Assembly (NCBI RefSeq): GCF_047250385.1
Contig: NZ_JBLBVM010000055.1
Location: 310,001 to 374,000 of the forward strand
Direction: 5' to 3'
DNA from: Glaciecola sp047250385
GTDB lineage: Bacteria; Pseudomonadota; Gammaproteobacteria; Enterobacterales; Alteromonadaceae
DNA length: 64,000 nucleotides
A program made the translations under genes and the position numbers. Below, in pieces: positions 1 through 8,724 of this stretch; within the stretch, counting starts at the first letter, position 1; each line of letters begins with the position of its first letter. The notes beneath the pieces are model-generated. The model was not told the origin of the DNA and searched no databases. It was given only the letters and a program-made list of their open reading frames with translations.

Positions 1-474
1 TTCACCCACTAGTGGGATCCAGGCACTTAAAGGCCCGTCAATTTGACTGTACGCAACTGATAACCAAGGAAAGCCCGTCATGAAATTGGCTCTTAACCAC
101 TCTAGAATAAGCCAAATAAAGGGCAGGGTAAGTGGCCATACTCGTTTATTGGAGAAACGGTTACATAGATACATCGAGATAGCCGGGAAAAGTGCTAAAT
201 AAGCTGAAAGTACTGCCATCATTGCAATTGAAACAATAAGTGGAAGGCCACCGTGCTCAGCTATGCTGACATGTATCCAACTAATACCTGCGGCAAAGTA
301 AGCAAAACTAAAGCACCAAGCAAGTTTAAAAGAATGCTCTCGTGTGCCTGCTTGAATGTAAAACCAAATGGGAAATACGACAAACGGAAGCCACCAGGCA
401 TTAAAAGGGGCGAATGCAAAGGTGACACTTGCTCCTAAAACGAATAATAAAATACAGCTTCGCCAGATGCTCAG
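1..474 (-). CDS. lnt: Apolipoprotein N-acyltransferase, N-terminal part (cut by window edge)
   Basis: Inner-membrane enzyme that adds the third acyl chain to the N-terminal cysteine of lipoproteins, which allows Lol-dependent sorting to the outer membrane. The visible ~158 residues are the hydrophobic N-terminal half: an opening membrane segment, then FAFAPFNAWW (the F-A/S-P-F/Y motif of Lnt), ISWIHVSIAEHGG and WLRANFMTGFPW, all typical of the family; the nitrilase-like catalytic domain lies outside. It follows corC with only three bases between, as in many gammaproteobacteria. No ATG, GTG or TTG exists between the in-frame corC stop and the conserved N-terminus. The best start is CTG at 474-472, 6-8 bases after a GAGGAA ribosome binding site inside the corC end. 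The identity is firm; the start is inference. Confidence 0.9.
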   Translation of the reverse strand, partial: MSIWRSCILLFVLGASVTFAFAPFNAWWLPFVVFPIWFYIQAGTREHSFKLAWCFSFAYFAAGISWIHVSIAEHGGLPLIVSIAMMAVLSAYLALFPAISMYLCNRFSNKRVWPLTLPFIWLILEWLRANFMTGFPWLSVAYSQIDGPLSAWIPLVGE

Positions 475-477
475 AAC

Positions 478-1338
478 TTATTCCTCAGAATCCGGCAGCA
501 TGACTTTTAATTGCACTATCCGTCGCTTATCCGAGTTTGTGACTTTAAAGCCAACGTTTTCTATCGTAATCTCGTCGTCGGTTTCAGGCATATGTCCAAA
601 AGCGCGCAGAACAACACCTCCAATAGTATCGGATTCTTCCTCGTTAAATTTTGTTTCGAAGAAACGGTTGAAGTCCTCAACAGATGTGAGAGCCTTAACA
701 GAATATGTGTGTTTGTTTAGAGGACGAATTTCATCCGTTTCGTTGATCTCATCGTCATACTCGTCTTCAATTTCACCCACTATAAGTTCGAGTATGTCTT
801 CAATTGTAATTAAACCAGAAACACCGCCGTATTCGTCAACCACAATTGCCATGTGATAGCGTTGTTGGCGAAATTCTTTTAGCAGTACATCAACACGTTT
901 GCTCTCAGGGACGATGATAGCCTCGCGTAATACTTCCTTTAATTTAAATTCCTTACCAGGTAAAAAAGCATAGGGAAGTAAGTCCTTAGCAAGCAAAATG
1001 CCCTCTATATGGTCTTTGTCTTCTGATATGACAGGGTATCTTGAGTGAGCGTGGTCGAGCATGATAGGGAGAAACTGCTCAACATCTTGTTCGATATCGA
1101 TAGTAACCATTTGTGCTCTGGGGATCATAATGTCTCTAACGCGAATTTCGCTGACAGTCATTACGCCCTCAATCATTTCCTTCGTTTGAGGATCAATTAG
1201 TTCACGTTGCTCAGCATCTGAAATTACTTCAGATAATTCTTCTCTACTTCTCGGTTCCCCCTTAAAAGTCGAGGCTAATTGCTTTAGCCAGCTTCTAGTT
1301 GGAGAACCGTTGGTAGAGTGTGGGTTGTCATCGCTCAT
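478..1338 (-). CDS. corC: CorC/YbeX CBS-domain protein
   Basis: 286 residues. A cytosolic member of the CorC/HlyC family, historically linked to magnesium and cobalt efflux and, with YbeY/YbeZ, to ribosome or RNA homeostasis; the exact role is debated. A hydrophilic N-terminus is followed by a CBS pair (about residues 66-190, opening with VRDIMIPRAQM) and a C-terminal transporter-associated (CorC_HlyC) domain from about 205. There is no DUF21 membrane domain, as expected for the short CorC form. It lies between ybeY (24 bases upstream) and lnt in one minus-strand operon. The end of the gene carries the likely ribosome binding site for lnt. Confidence 0.93.
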   Translation of the reverse strand: MSDDNPHSTNGSPTRSWLKQLASTFKGEPRSREELSEVISDAEQRELIDPQTKEMIEGVMTVSEIRVRDIMIPRAQMVTIDIEQDVEQFLPIMLDHAHSRYPVISEDKDHIEGILLAKDLLPYAFLPGKEFKLKEVLREAIIVPESKRVDVLLKEFRQQRYHMAIVVDEYGGVSGLITIEDILELIVGEIEDEYDDEINETDEIRPLNKHTYSVKALTSVEDFNRFFETKFNEEESDTIGGVVLRAFGHMPETDDEITIENVGFKVTNSDKRRIVQLKVMLPDSEE

Positions 1339-1362
1339 GATATTTTCGTTATTTTCCTAAAG

Positions 1363-1908
1363 TCATAAAGTTGAGTGATATTGATAAGGATCGTCAATGT
1401 TGAATCTCGCCAAAATGGCGGTTTCAATCCCTTCCATTTCTTGTGCTTCACTTTCTTCTATATGGTCGTAACCCAGAAGATGCAACAAACCATGAATACA
1501 TAAATGCGCCCAATGATTTATTGTTAATTTATTTTGTTCATTTGCTTCTTTTTCAACAAGCGCTGCGCAAACAACTAAATCACCCAAGAACGGCATGTCT
1601 ATGTGTTCCGGTGCTTCAAAAGGGAACGAAAGGACATTAGTGGGTTTATTTTTGTCACGATAATCAGCATTTAATTGCTGGGACTCCTCAGAGTCTACAA
1701 TGCGAAGTGTCAGTTCATATGTTTGCTGTTGAATGCGAACGGTATCAAGCTCTTTGCTGTCACTTTGCTGTACCGAAAGTGCTTCACTTATTGAACGTAA
1801 CTCTTCAATCGTTCGATTAAACCATTGTTCAATTTGCTCATTGCTGGGCAAAACGTGATTGAGCTTATCTTGCTCAAGCACGTTTTGTAAATCAACTTTG
1901 ATTGTCAT
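1363..1908 (-). CDS. ybeY: Endoribonuclease YbeY
   Basis: 181 residues. A zinc-dependent endoribonuclease involved in 16S rRNA 3'-end maturation and ribosome quality control. The diagnostic HGLLHLLGYDH motif supplies the zinc ligands His139, His143 and His149; the family signature NVLSFPFE is at about 91-98. The N-terminal ~60 residues are longer and less conserved than in E. coli YbeY (155 residues). The start overlaps the end of ybeZ by 17 bases, which suggests translational coupling. The operon order ybeZ-ybeY-corC-lnt is the standard one. Confidence 0.95.
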   Translation of the reverse strand: MTIKVDLQNVLEQDKLNHVLPSNEQIEQWFNRTIEELRSISEALSVQQSDSKELDTVRIQQQTYELTLRIVDSEESQQLNADYRDKNKPTNVLSFPFEAPEHIDMPFLGDLVVCAALVEKEANEQNKLTINHWAHLCIHGLLHLLGYDHIEESEAQEMEGIETAILARFNIDDPYQYHSTL

Positions 1909-2998
1909 TGCTGGGCGTATTACTTAAATGAGATTGTTTAAGATTTTGTTCGTCAATATGTTGACCTGAGTTGCGAATTTGCTCTTCTCTTAAGCGCCTC
2001 TTCTCCATCGACTCAATTTCTTTCTTAGCTTCAAACTCTTCATAGGCTTGCACAATGCGAGCAACAACAGGGTGTCTTACAACATCTTGCGCCATAAAGA
2101 AATTAAACGAAATATCATTCACATCACTTAAGACTTCGATTGCATGACGCAGACCAGACTTGGCGCCTCGAGGTAAGTCAATTTGTGTAATATCGCCAGT
2201 AATAACTGCTTGAGAATTAAAACCGATACGGGTCAGGAACATCTTCATTTGTTCTACCGTTGTATTCTGGCTTTCGTCTAGAATAATGAATGCGTCATTC
2301 AGCGTTCGACCGCGCATGTAAGCTAAAGGCGCAACTTCGATTACGTTTCGCTCAATGAGTTTTTCAACTTTCTCAAAGCCTAGCATCTCAAACAATGCGT
2401 CGTATAGTGGACGCAAGTAGGGATCAACTTTCTGTGATAAATCACCGGGTAAAAAGCCAAGCTTCTCACCCGCTTCCACGGCAGGGCGTGTTAGCAGAAT
2501 TCTGCGTACTTCCTGACGCTCAAGTGCATCAACTGCACAGGCAACAGCTAGGTAAGTTTTACCTGTACCAGCAGGGCCAACACCGAAGGTAATATCATGC
2601 GTGAGTACGTTTGCAACATACTTTGATTGATTTGGATTTCGTGGCTTGATAACACCGCGTTTGGTTTTGATATGGACTTCTTTGCCATAGTCACCGGCTT
2701 CAGCGCGTTCTAAGCATTTCACTTCTTGAATGGCTAAATGCACTTGATTCGGTTCAAGTACAGGGACGCTTCCTTTTATTGGCTGGGTTTCGATATACAG
2801 CAACTTCAAAAGTTCGCTAGCGCCATTGGCTTGTTGTTGGTCGCCGAGCACTTTGAATTCGTTTGAACGATAGGTAATCTCGACACCTAAGCGACGCTCA
2901 ATCTGTTTGATATTGTCGTCAAATGGACCACAAAGACTCGACAAACGTTTGTTGTCTTCGGGTTGCAGTAAAATTTCGTTACTAACTAACTTACTCAA
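1892..2998 (-). CDS. ybeZ: PhoH-like ATPase YbeZ
   Basis: 368 residues. A PhoH-family P-loop ATPase that partners YbeY; proposed RNA helicase/ATPase activity in rRNA processing. Walker A GPAGTGKT is at 141-148 and Walker B FIILDESQNT at about 237-246. The N-terminal ~100 residues form the KH-like domain typical of YbeZ rather than of the shorter PhoH. The last ~35 residues are polar and low in complexity. It lies downstream of miaB on the same strand (90-base gap) and overlaps ybeY. Confidence 0.94.
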   Translation of the reverse strand: MSKLVSNEILLQPEDNKRLSSLCGPFDDNIKQIERRLGVEITYRSNEFKVLGDQQQANGASELLKLLYIETQPIKGSVPVLEPNQVHLAIQEVKCLERAEAGDYGKEVHIKTKRGVIKPRNPNQSKYVANVLTHDITFGVGPAGTGKTYLAVACAVDALERQEVRRILLTRPAVEAGEKLGFLPGDLSQKVDPYLRPLYDALFEMLGFEKVEKLIERNVIEVAPLAYMRGRTLNDAFIILDESQNTTVEQMKMFLTRIGFNSQAVITGDITQIDLPRGAKSGLRHAIEVLSDVNDISFNFFMAQDVVRHPVVARIVQAYEEFEAKKEIESMEKRRLREEQIRNSGQHIDEQNLKQSHLSNTPSNDNQS

Positions 2999-3088
2999 TA
3001 TAATCTCTTTTGTTTGGGGTTATTACTCATTCTGAACATATAAATAAGGCTTAAAGCTAGATATTCAATACCTAGCTCATGCCACTAT

Positions 3089-4516
3089 TTACACAGGAAC
3101 GAATTGAGTCACACCATTGTCATCAGCTTGTGGCTGTTTGGCTAAAATACTTTGCGGCGACACAGCAACACGTAAACCCATGTCTTTTTCACGCAAAGTC
3201 ACTTTTCCTCGTAAAGAATTACTGTAAACCGCAGTTATTTCAACGTCAACAAATTCACCAATCATGTCGTGTGAACCTTCGAAATTTACTACCCGGTTAT
3301 TTTCTGTTCTACCCGTTAATTCCATCAAATCTTTTTTCGATGGACCTTCAACCAATATACGTTGAGTCGTCCCTAACATATTACGTGCTATGCGCAGAGC
3401 ATTCTGATTTATGCGTTGTTGTAATATTTGTAAACGTTGTTTTTTAGTTTCTTCCGTCACGTCGTCAACAATATCAGCCGCAGGCGTACCAGGACGAGAG
3501 CTATAAATAAAGCTGAAGCTCATGTCATAGCCAATGGCGTTTATTAAATCCATTGTAGCTTCAAAGTCTGCGTCTGTTTCGCCTGGAAAACCAATAATAA
3601 AGTCAGAGGACATGCAAAGGTTAGGGCGCACTTTCTTTAATTTACGAATTGTTGATTTATATTCAATCGCTGTGTGGCCACGTTTCATTTGATTAAGAAT
3701 GCGATCAGAACCACTTTGTACCGGTAAATGTAAGTGGTCAACTAACTCTGGAATATTTTTGTAAGCGTCGACGATATCATCAGTAAACTCAACCGGGTGA
3801 GATGTTGTGTATCTAATTCTATCAATACCATCGATTGAAGCGATGAGTTCTAGTAATTCTGCAAAACGACAGACATTTCCATCGTAATGTGGGCCTCTAA
3901 ACGCATTAACGTTTTGACCTAATAGGTTAACTTCACGCACACCTTGCGCAGCCAGTTGGGCAACTTCAAGCAATACGTCATCAACGGGGCGGCTGACTTC
4001 TTCGCCTCGCGTATATGGAACCACGCAAAAACTGCAATACTTAGAGCAACCTTCCATAATCGAAACAAAGGCTGTGGGGCCTTCAGCTCTTGGCTCAGGT
4101 AAGCGGTCAAATTTTTCTATTTCTGGGAAGCTGACATCAACGACTGATTTATCACCACCTTTGATTTGTTGGATCATTTCAGGCAAACGGTGCAATGTTT
4201 GCGGACCAAAAACGATATCAACATATGGCGCACGTTTTCTGATCTCAGCACCTTCTTGTGAAGCAACACAGCCACCCACACCGATAATCAGTTCAGGCTT
4301 ATCGTTCTTTAGGTTTTTCCAACGGCCTAACTGATGAAATACTTTTTCCTGGGCCTTTTCGCGTATAGAACAGGTGTTAAGCAAAATGACATCAGCGTCT
4401 TCAGCTTCATCTGCAAGAGTATAACCATGCGTTGAATCAAGTAGATCTGCCATTTTCTCAGAGTCATACTCGTTCATCTGGCAGCCCCAGGTTTTTATAA
4501 ATAACTTTTTGTTCAT
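3089..4516 (-). CDS. miaB: tRNA-2-methylthio-N6-dimethylallyladenosine synthase MiaB
   Basis: 475 residues. A radical-SAM methylthiotransferase that converts i6A37 to ms2i6A37 in tRNAs reading UNN codons. The N-terminal UPF0004 domain has cluster cysteines Cys12, Cys49 and Cys83. The radical-SAM motif CSKYCSFC gives Cys157, Cys161 and Cys164, the same positions as in E. coli. A C-terminal TRAM domain follows. Length and motifs are full, and the start MNKKLFIKTWGCQMNEYDS matches the family. It heads the minus-strand cluster miaB-ybeZ-ybeY-corC-lnt, conserved with E. coli. Confidence 0.97.
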   Translation of the reverse strand: MNKKLFIKTWGCQMNEYDSEKMADLLDSTHGYTLADEAEDADVILLNTCSIREKAQEKVFHQLGRWKNLKNDKPELIIGVGGCVASQEGAEIRKRAPYVDIVFGPQTLHRLPEMIQQIKGGDKSVVDVSFPEIEKFDRLPEPRAEGPTAFVSIMEGCSKYCSFCVVPYTRGEEVSRPVDDVLLEVAQLAAQGVREVNLLGQNVNAFRGPHYDGNVCRFAELLELIASIDGIDRIRYTTSHPVEFTDDIVDAYKNIPELVDHLHLPVQSGSDRILNQMKRGHTAIEYKSTIRKLKKVRPNLCMSSDFIIGFPGETDADFEATMDLINAIGYDMSFSFIYSSRPGTPAADIVDDVTEETKKQRLQILQQRINQNALRIARNMLGTTQRILVEGPSKKDLMELTGRTENNRVVNFEGSHDMIGEFVDVEITAVYSNSLRGKVTLREKDMGLRVAVSPQSILAKQPQADDNGVTQFVPV

Positions 4517-4565
4517 AATTGCTATATTTCGTCTTTTATTAGGTCGATACGGTTCTAAAGAACGA

Positions 4566-4687
4566 TTTTCTCGTTATCAGGTCGATTAATTATCCCAATT
4601 AGGATTTATCGTTGAACCCGTCATTTTAAACTGAAACAGTTATCGACGCTAGTTTAAACAGGCTTATGCTGCATCTTTTCTCGTTAT
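4566..4687. repeat. 12-bp direct repeat TTTTCTCGTTAT, two copies
   Basis: TTTTCTCGTTAT occurs at 4566-4577 and 4676-4687; the second copy touches the stop codon of the transporter gene. The shorter AGGTCGAT is also duplicated nearby (about 4541 and 4578). This lies in the spacer between miaB and the minus-strand transporter gene. No function is evident. Confidence 0.6.
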
Positions 4688-5538
4688 TAGATAAACCAAC
4701 GTTGTCTAATCGTTACATTTGCTGCCCATAACAACAGAATTCCGCCAAATAGCATGCTGAGCGTTAGCGGTTCATCCCAAAAAATATAACCAATTAGGGC
4801 TGCAAACAAAACACTCGAGTAGCCCAACAAACCTATCTTTACTGGCGATGCAAAACGAAAAGCCTGAGTCATTAAAAGCTGCCCGCAAACAGCTAGCGCA
4901 CTCAGGATAACTAAAAGTAGCCAGTCCGTTGCAATGATTGGCCGCCAGTCAGCAATGGCTAAAGGAAAGGTAACTAGGGTTGAAACACTAATAAAATAAA
5001 ACACGATGCGCACAGCAGGTTCAGTGTCTGACATCTTTCTGATGGTGCAAGTTGTTGTTGCGACCAAAAGCGCACAAAGCAAAGAAATCATTAAATGACT
5101 AAGCTCTATGCCTTCTTGAGGGTTTAGAATAAATGCGACGCCTATAAATCCAATCGCAATGGCAATACTTGTTTTGAATGGGATCTGTTCTTTCAGCCAA
5201 AGCTTCGCAATGATTGGGATAAAGAAAGGTGCCATCTTTAAAGCCATAATGGCAGACGTCAGTGACATAGCTCCAAGCACGAAGAAAAAGCAGTACATGC
5301 CGGCTAGACCAGTGGCGGCACGGAATAAGTGCAAGTATATTCGCTTAGTGTAGATTGCTTCGCGCCCTTGCTTTAAACAAAATGGGCCAAGAAAAAACAA
5401 AGCAAATAAATTGCGGAAAAAAACCAGTTGAGATTCAGTCAGGCTGTCGCTTAACTGTTTTACAATTGCGCCGACACCGGCAAAGAATGCTTCAGCAACT
5501 AACAGCGCTATTGCGCCCAACAAGACTTTATTCTTCAT
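4687..5538 (-). CDS. EamA/DMT-family transporter
   Basis: 283 residues, very hydrophobic, with about ten predicted membrane segments arranged as two EamA repeats of roughly 140 residues. This is the usual architecture of drug/metabolite transporter superfamily exporters. The first repeat begins near VAEAFFAGVGAIVKQLS; the second repeat contains the proline/glycine-rich WDEPLTLSMLFGG region. The substrate cannot be read from sequence. It lies between ubiF (divergent) and miaB (same strand, 170 bases away) and is probably its own transcription unit. Confidence 0.85.
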   Translation of the reverse strand: MKNKVLLGAIALLVAEAFFAGVGAIVKQLSDSLTESQLVFFRNLFALFFLGPFCLKQGREAIYTKRIYLHLFRAATGLAGMYCFFFVLGAMSLTSAIMALKMAPFFIPIIAKLWLKEQIPFKTSIAIAIGFIGVAFILNPQEGIELSHLMISLLCALLVATTTCTIRKMSDTEPAVRIVFYFISVSTLVTFPLAIADWRPIIATDWLLLVILSALAVCGQLLMTQAFRFASPVKIGLLGYSSVLFAALIGYIFWDEPLTLSMLFGGILLLWAANVTIRQRWFI

Positions 5539-5648
5539 TATTTATCATTTCGTTGAGTTGGCGCATGACTATATTCAGGATATTATGTTAGCTTCAAGAT
5601 AATGTGAGTATTGTATTATATCAGTATGTTAAAGATAAGTAGGGATAA

Positions 5649-6812
5649 ATGAAGTTATCAGTCGATTACTGTATTTTAGGTGGTGGAATGGTTGGGTGCG
5701 CTACGGCCATTGGGCTTAGCAAGCTTGGCTACAAAGTGGCTATCGTCGAAGCTCACAAACCAAAAGCATACAACGCTAAGGACCTTCCTGATCTGAGAGT
5801 GTCCGCTTTAAATCGTTACACTCAATCCTTACTACAAAGTTATAAGGTGTGGGACAAGGTTGTTTCCATGCGCTGTAAACAATATCAGCGTCTCTCCGTG
5901 TGGGAAGATATCTCCCGTCCACTGCATTTCGATGCTTCAGAGATAGGCGAGTCTTATTTAGGGTATTTTGTTGAGAATAGAATCTTACAGTTAGCTTTGT
6001 TAGACACAATTGAACAAGAGCATTCAAACAGTATTCAGGTTTTCTATGCAAAAGCCGCAGATATCCAGTTAAGTAAGTCATCTGTTCTACTAGATAACGA
6101 TACTCAAATTAGCGCTAACATATTTGTGGGTGCTGATGGAGGACATTCACAGTTACGCCAGGCTGCTAACATTGGTACAACAGGCTGGCAATATGAGCAA
6201 CAAGCGAATGTTTTGTTGGTCAAAATGCATTCTGATTTTGAGGCTGCGACATGGCAGCAGTTTACACCAAGTGGGCCAGTTGCTTTTTTACCATTGTTTG
6301 ATAACTATGCGAGTTTAGTTTGGTATGCTGATTCGCCGATCAGTCAGGATATTCGACTTGCTTCAAATGAAGAGATTCGAAAGCAGGTCATAACGCGTTT
6401 CCCTTCCATCCTAGGCGACTTTGAAGTTATCGATAAAACCGGATTTCCTTTGCGCAGAATGCATGCAAATCAGTATTGGCGTAATAATGTTGTGTTAGTT
6501 GGTGACGCAGCACATCAAATAAACCCCTTGGCTGGGCAGGGTGTCAATCTTGGGTTTAAAGATGTCGGTGCACTAGTTGAATCTATTAAAAACAACCCCA
6601 TTTATGAAACAAATAAGCAAGCGTTTATCGATTACGAAAACGAGAGGCGGTCGCCGAATTTATTGATGATGAGTGCGATGGATGTTTTTTATCAAACCTT
6701 TAGCAATAATATAGGGCCGCTTAGAGTGATTCGAAATGCTGGGATACAAATTGCTAACTTGGCAGGCCCAATTAAACAAAAAGCCTTGAAATACGCTATG
6801 GGTTTCGAATAA
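5649..6812 (+). CDS. ubiF: UbiF-type FAD-dependent ubiquinone hydroxylase
   Basis: 387 residues. A flavoprotein monooxygenase of the UbiH/UbiF/VisC family, expected to hydroxylate the ring of demethoxy-ubiquinol in ubiquinone biosynthesis. The N-terminal FAD-binding Rossmann motif is GGGMVG at 11-16, ending at IVEA; the family signature GDAAHQINPLAGQGVN, which binds the flavin ribityl, is in the C-terminal third. The choice of UbiF over UbiH or UbiI rests partly on context: E. coli ubiF also lies divergent from miaB and next to the Met-Leu-Gln tRNA operon. A Coq7-type enzyme elsewhere in the genome could change the assignment. Confidence 0.85.
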   Translation: MKLSVDYCILGGGMVGCATAIGLSKLGYKVAIVEAHKPKAYNAKDLPDLRVSALNRYTQSLLQSYKVWDKVVSMRCKQYQRLSVWEDISRPLHFDASEIGESYLGYFVENRILQLALLDTIEQEHSNSIQVFYAKAADIQLSKSSVLLDNDTQISANIFVGADGGHSQLRQAANIGTTGWQYEQQANVLLVKMHSDFEAATWQQFTPSGPVAFLPLFDNYASLVWYADSPISQDIRLASNEEIRKQVITRFPSILGDFEVIDKTGFPLRRMHANQYWRNNVVLVGDAAHQINPLAGQGVNLGFKDVGALVESIKNNPIYETNKQAFIDYENERRSPNLLMMSAMDVFYQTFSNNIGPLRVIRNAGIQIANLAGPIKQKALKYAMGFE

Positions 6813-6943
6813 GTTAAGACGTATAAAGCTCTCTATCAAATAGCATCAAAGTATTGCAAGATAAAATCAGCTTTTCGTCTTTATAAACCAGCGTTACAGT
6901 CTTGAAAGATAGAATTAGCATTAATTTAAAAAAAGGAAAGTAA

Positions 6944-7114
6944 ATGGCAGTTTTAGCTATTTTAGCAGTATTGTTTATTTCGTTGATTGTGATCATCCCA
7001 ATGCTTGAAAAATCGAGTGTTAGAATTTCACCGGAAACACAGGCTAAGTTTGCCAAGTGGATAATACCACTGGTATTGATTGTCTTAGTGATTCAATTAT
7101 TTATGTATATGTAG
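6944..7114 (+). CDS. Small membrane protein, 56 residues
   Basis: A short ORF with a clear ribosome binding site (AAAGGAAAG 4 bases before the ATG). The product starts MAVLAILAVLFISLIVIIP and ends WIIPLVLIVLVIQLFMYM: two hydrophobic segments (about 1-20 and 40-56) around a polar loop with Glu, Lys and Arg. It is probably an integral membrane hairpin protein. I do not recognise the family. It lies 131 bases after ubiF on the same strand and is followed by a strong hairpin. The hydrophobic pattern, ribosome binding site and terminator-like end together make it a credible gene. Confidence 0.65.
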   Translation: MAVLAILAVLFISLIVIIPMLEKSSVRISPETQAKFAKWIIPLVLIVLVIQLFMYM

Positions 7115-7125
7115 AGCAATAAATA

Positions 7126-7156
7126 GAGGTATCGCTTATAGAGCGGGCGATACCTC
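7126..7156. terminator. Perfect 10-bp hairpin between convergent genes
   Basis: GAGGTATCGC (7126-7135) and GCGATACCTC (7147-7156) are exact complements around an 11-base loop. It stands between the plus-strand small membrane gene and the minus-strand symporter. Neither side has a strong T-tract, so terminator activity is likely but not certain. Confidence 0.55.
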
Positions 7157-7174
7157 AAGAGCTAGTCAATTTCC

Positions 7175-8671
7175 TTATTTCCAAATATTATCTTCAGTTT
7201 TCCCTTGAATATTGCAATCTTCTTCAATGAAGCCCATTTTAGTTTGGTTCTTGCGCTTTTCGTTGTAATCCTTTGTTACGGCAACAATGGTAGGAGTTAG
7301 TAGTACAATGGCAATAATATTCACGACTGTCATTAAGCCTAAAGCCATATCTGCCATTGCCCAAACCTGCGGTACGGCAGCCATTGAACCCCATAAAATC
7401 ATCAATAAATAACCTGTAGTGTAAAACGCACGCCCAAACTTATTGTCGAGTTTAAACATATGCAGGTTACTCTCGCCATACGCATAGTTCGCTACTACCG
7501 AGGTGAAAGCAAACAAGCTTATCGCTGCGGCCACAAAATCGCCGCCATATGCACCCAAGTGGCTTTCCATAGAGGTTTGAGTTAGGCGAATACCTTCCAT
7601 TTGACCAATATCATTACCATGACCCGCTAACAAAATAATAAATGCCGTACAGGTACAAAGTATCATTGTGTCGATAAACACACCGAGCATCTGAATATAT
7701 CCTTGAGATACTGGGTGATTAGGGTGGGGAGTAGCACTGGCTGCTGCGTGAGGAACACTGCCTGAACCGGCTTCATTAGAATATAAGCCTCGCTGAATAC
7801 CATTTTTAACGGCTGCTGCAAACGCGCCCGCACCGGCTTCCTGTAAACCAAACGCCGATTTCACAATATCGATAATGACATCAGGTAATAATTGAATGTT
7901 AATGATAGTAATAACTAAGGCAACTATCATGTATGCAATGCCCATGAATGGCACTATCCATTCCGCAAAGCGGGCGATGGCGCGCAAGCCGCCGATAACG
8001 ATCAAACCAGCTAAAATAATAATCACTAAGCCAGAATGGAATGTTTCAAAACCATAACTATTACTGAGCGCATCGGTGATGGTGTTGGCCTGTACGGCAG
8101 AAAATACGAATCCATAGCCAAAAAATAGACACAAGGCGAACAATATGGCAAACCATGAATTATTCAACCCTTGCTTAATATAATAAGCTGGGCCGCCTCG
8201 GTATTCGCCGTTCTCGTCTTTGATTTTATAAACTTGGCCCAGAACACTCTCTGCATAACCGGTCGCCATACCAAGTAAGGCAATTACCCACATCCAAAAA
8301 ATAGCACCTGCACCACCCAGTGATATCGCAACCGCAACGCCAGCTAAATTACCGGTACCAACACGAGCGGATAAACTCGTGCATAAGGCTTGGAATGAAC
8401 TTATACCGGCAGCATCACTTTTGCCACTACCTTTGAGTAAGGAAAACATATGCTTGAAGTTAAGCAACTGAATGAACTTTAATTTAACGGTAAACCAAAC
8501 ACCCGCAATTAGAAGCATGTAGATTAATACTTGCCCATCGCCCCATAAAATCATGTTCACGAAGCTAACAATAGCGTTGACACCATCGCCTAGTGTGTTC
8601 AGTAATTCAGAGAAAAAGTGCGGGGATTCCGTAACAGAGCTTTGAAGTGAAGTGACTGAGTCAAATAACAA
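7175..8671 (-). CDS. Sodium:alanine/glycine symporter (AGCS family)
   Basis: 498 residues from a TTG start. An inner-membrane sodium-coupled amino acid symporter, usually for alanine, glycine or glutamine. Family motifs include GTGNLAGVAVAISLGGAGAIFWMWV (shortened: GTGNLAGVA), GGPAYYIKQGL and SNEAGSGSVPHAAA, with about 11 membrane segments. The longer open frame upstream runs through a tRNA gene and its terminator and cannot be coding. The first plausible start is TTG at 8671-8669 with AAGGA 8 bases before. The C-terminal tail is polar and includes a Cys. The gene is directly downstream of the tRNA-operon terminator, leaving almost no room for its own promoter. Confidence 0.88.
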   Translation of the reverse strand: MLFDSVTSLQSSVTESPHFFSELLNTLGDGVNAIVSFVNMILWGDGQVLIYMLLIAGVWFTVKLKFIQLLNFKHMFSLLKGSGKSDAAGISSFQALCTSLSARVGTGNLAGVAVAISLGGAGAIFWMWVIALLGMATGYAESVLGQVYKIKDENGEYRGGPAYYIKQGLNNSWFAILFALCLFFGYGFVFSAVQANTITDALSNSYGFETFHSGLVIIILAGLIVIGGLRAIARFAEWIVPFMGIAYMIVALVITIINIQLLPDVIIDIVKSAFGLQEAGAGAFAAAVKNGIQRGLYSNEAGSGSVPHAAASATPHPNHPVSQGYIQMLGVFIDTMILCTCTAFIILLAGHGNDIGQMEGIRLTQTSMESHLGAYGGDFVAAAISLFAFTSVVANYAYGESNLHMFKLDNKFGRAFYTTGYLLMILWGSMAAVPQVWAMADMALGLMTVVNIIAIVLLTPTIVAVTKDYNEKRKNQTKMGFIEEDCNIQGKTEDNIWK

Positions 8672-8683
8672 AATTTCATTCCT

Positions 8684-8716
8684 TAAAAACGCAAAACGCC
8701 GGATAAACCGGCGTTT
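8684..8716 (-). terminator. Rho-independent terminator of the Met-Leu-Gln-Gln tRNA operon
   Basis: On the minus strand AAACGCCGG and CCGGCGTTT form a 9-bp stem with a 5-base loop, followed by TGCGTTTTT. It begins 8 bases after the last tRNA. The T-tract runs directly into the AAGGA ribosome binding site of the symporter gene. Confidence 0.85.
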
Positions 8717-8724
8717 GTAGAATT

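Noticed and set aside
368..856. Plus-strand ORF of 162 residues opposite corC
   Set aside because: Ser/Thr-rich shadow of corC, which has full family motifs.
6814..7056. Minus-strand ORF of 80 residues after ubiF
   Set aside because: It is antisense to the small membrane protein, which has the better ribosome binding site and a coherent hydrophobic pattern.
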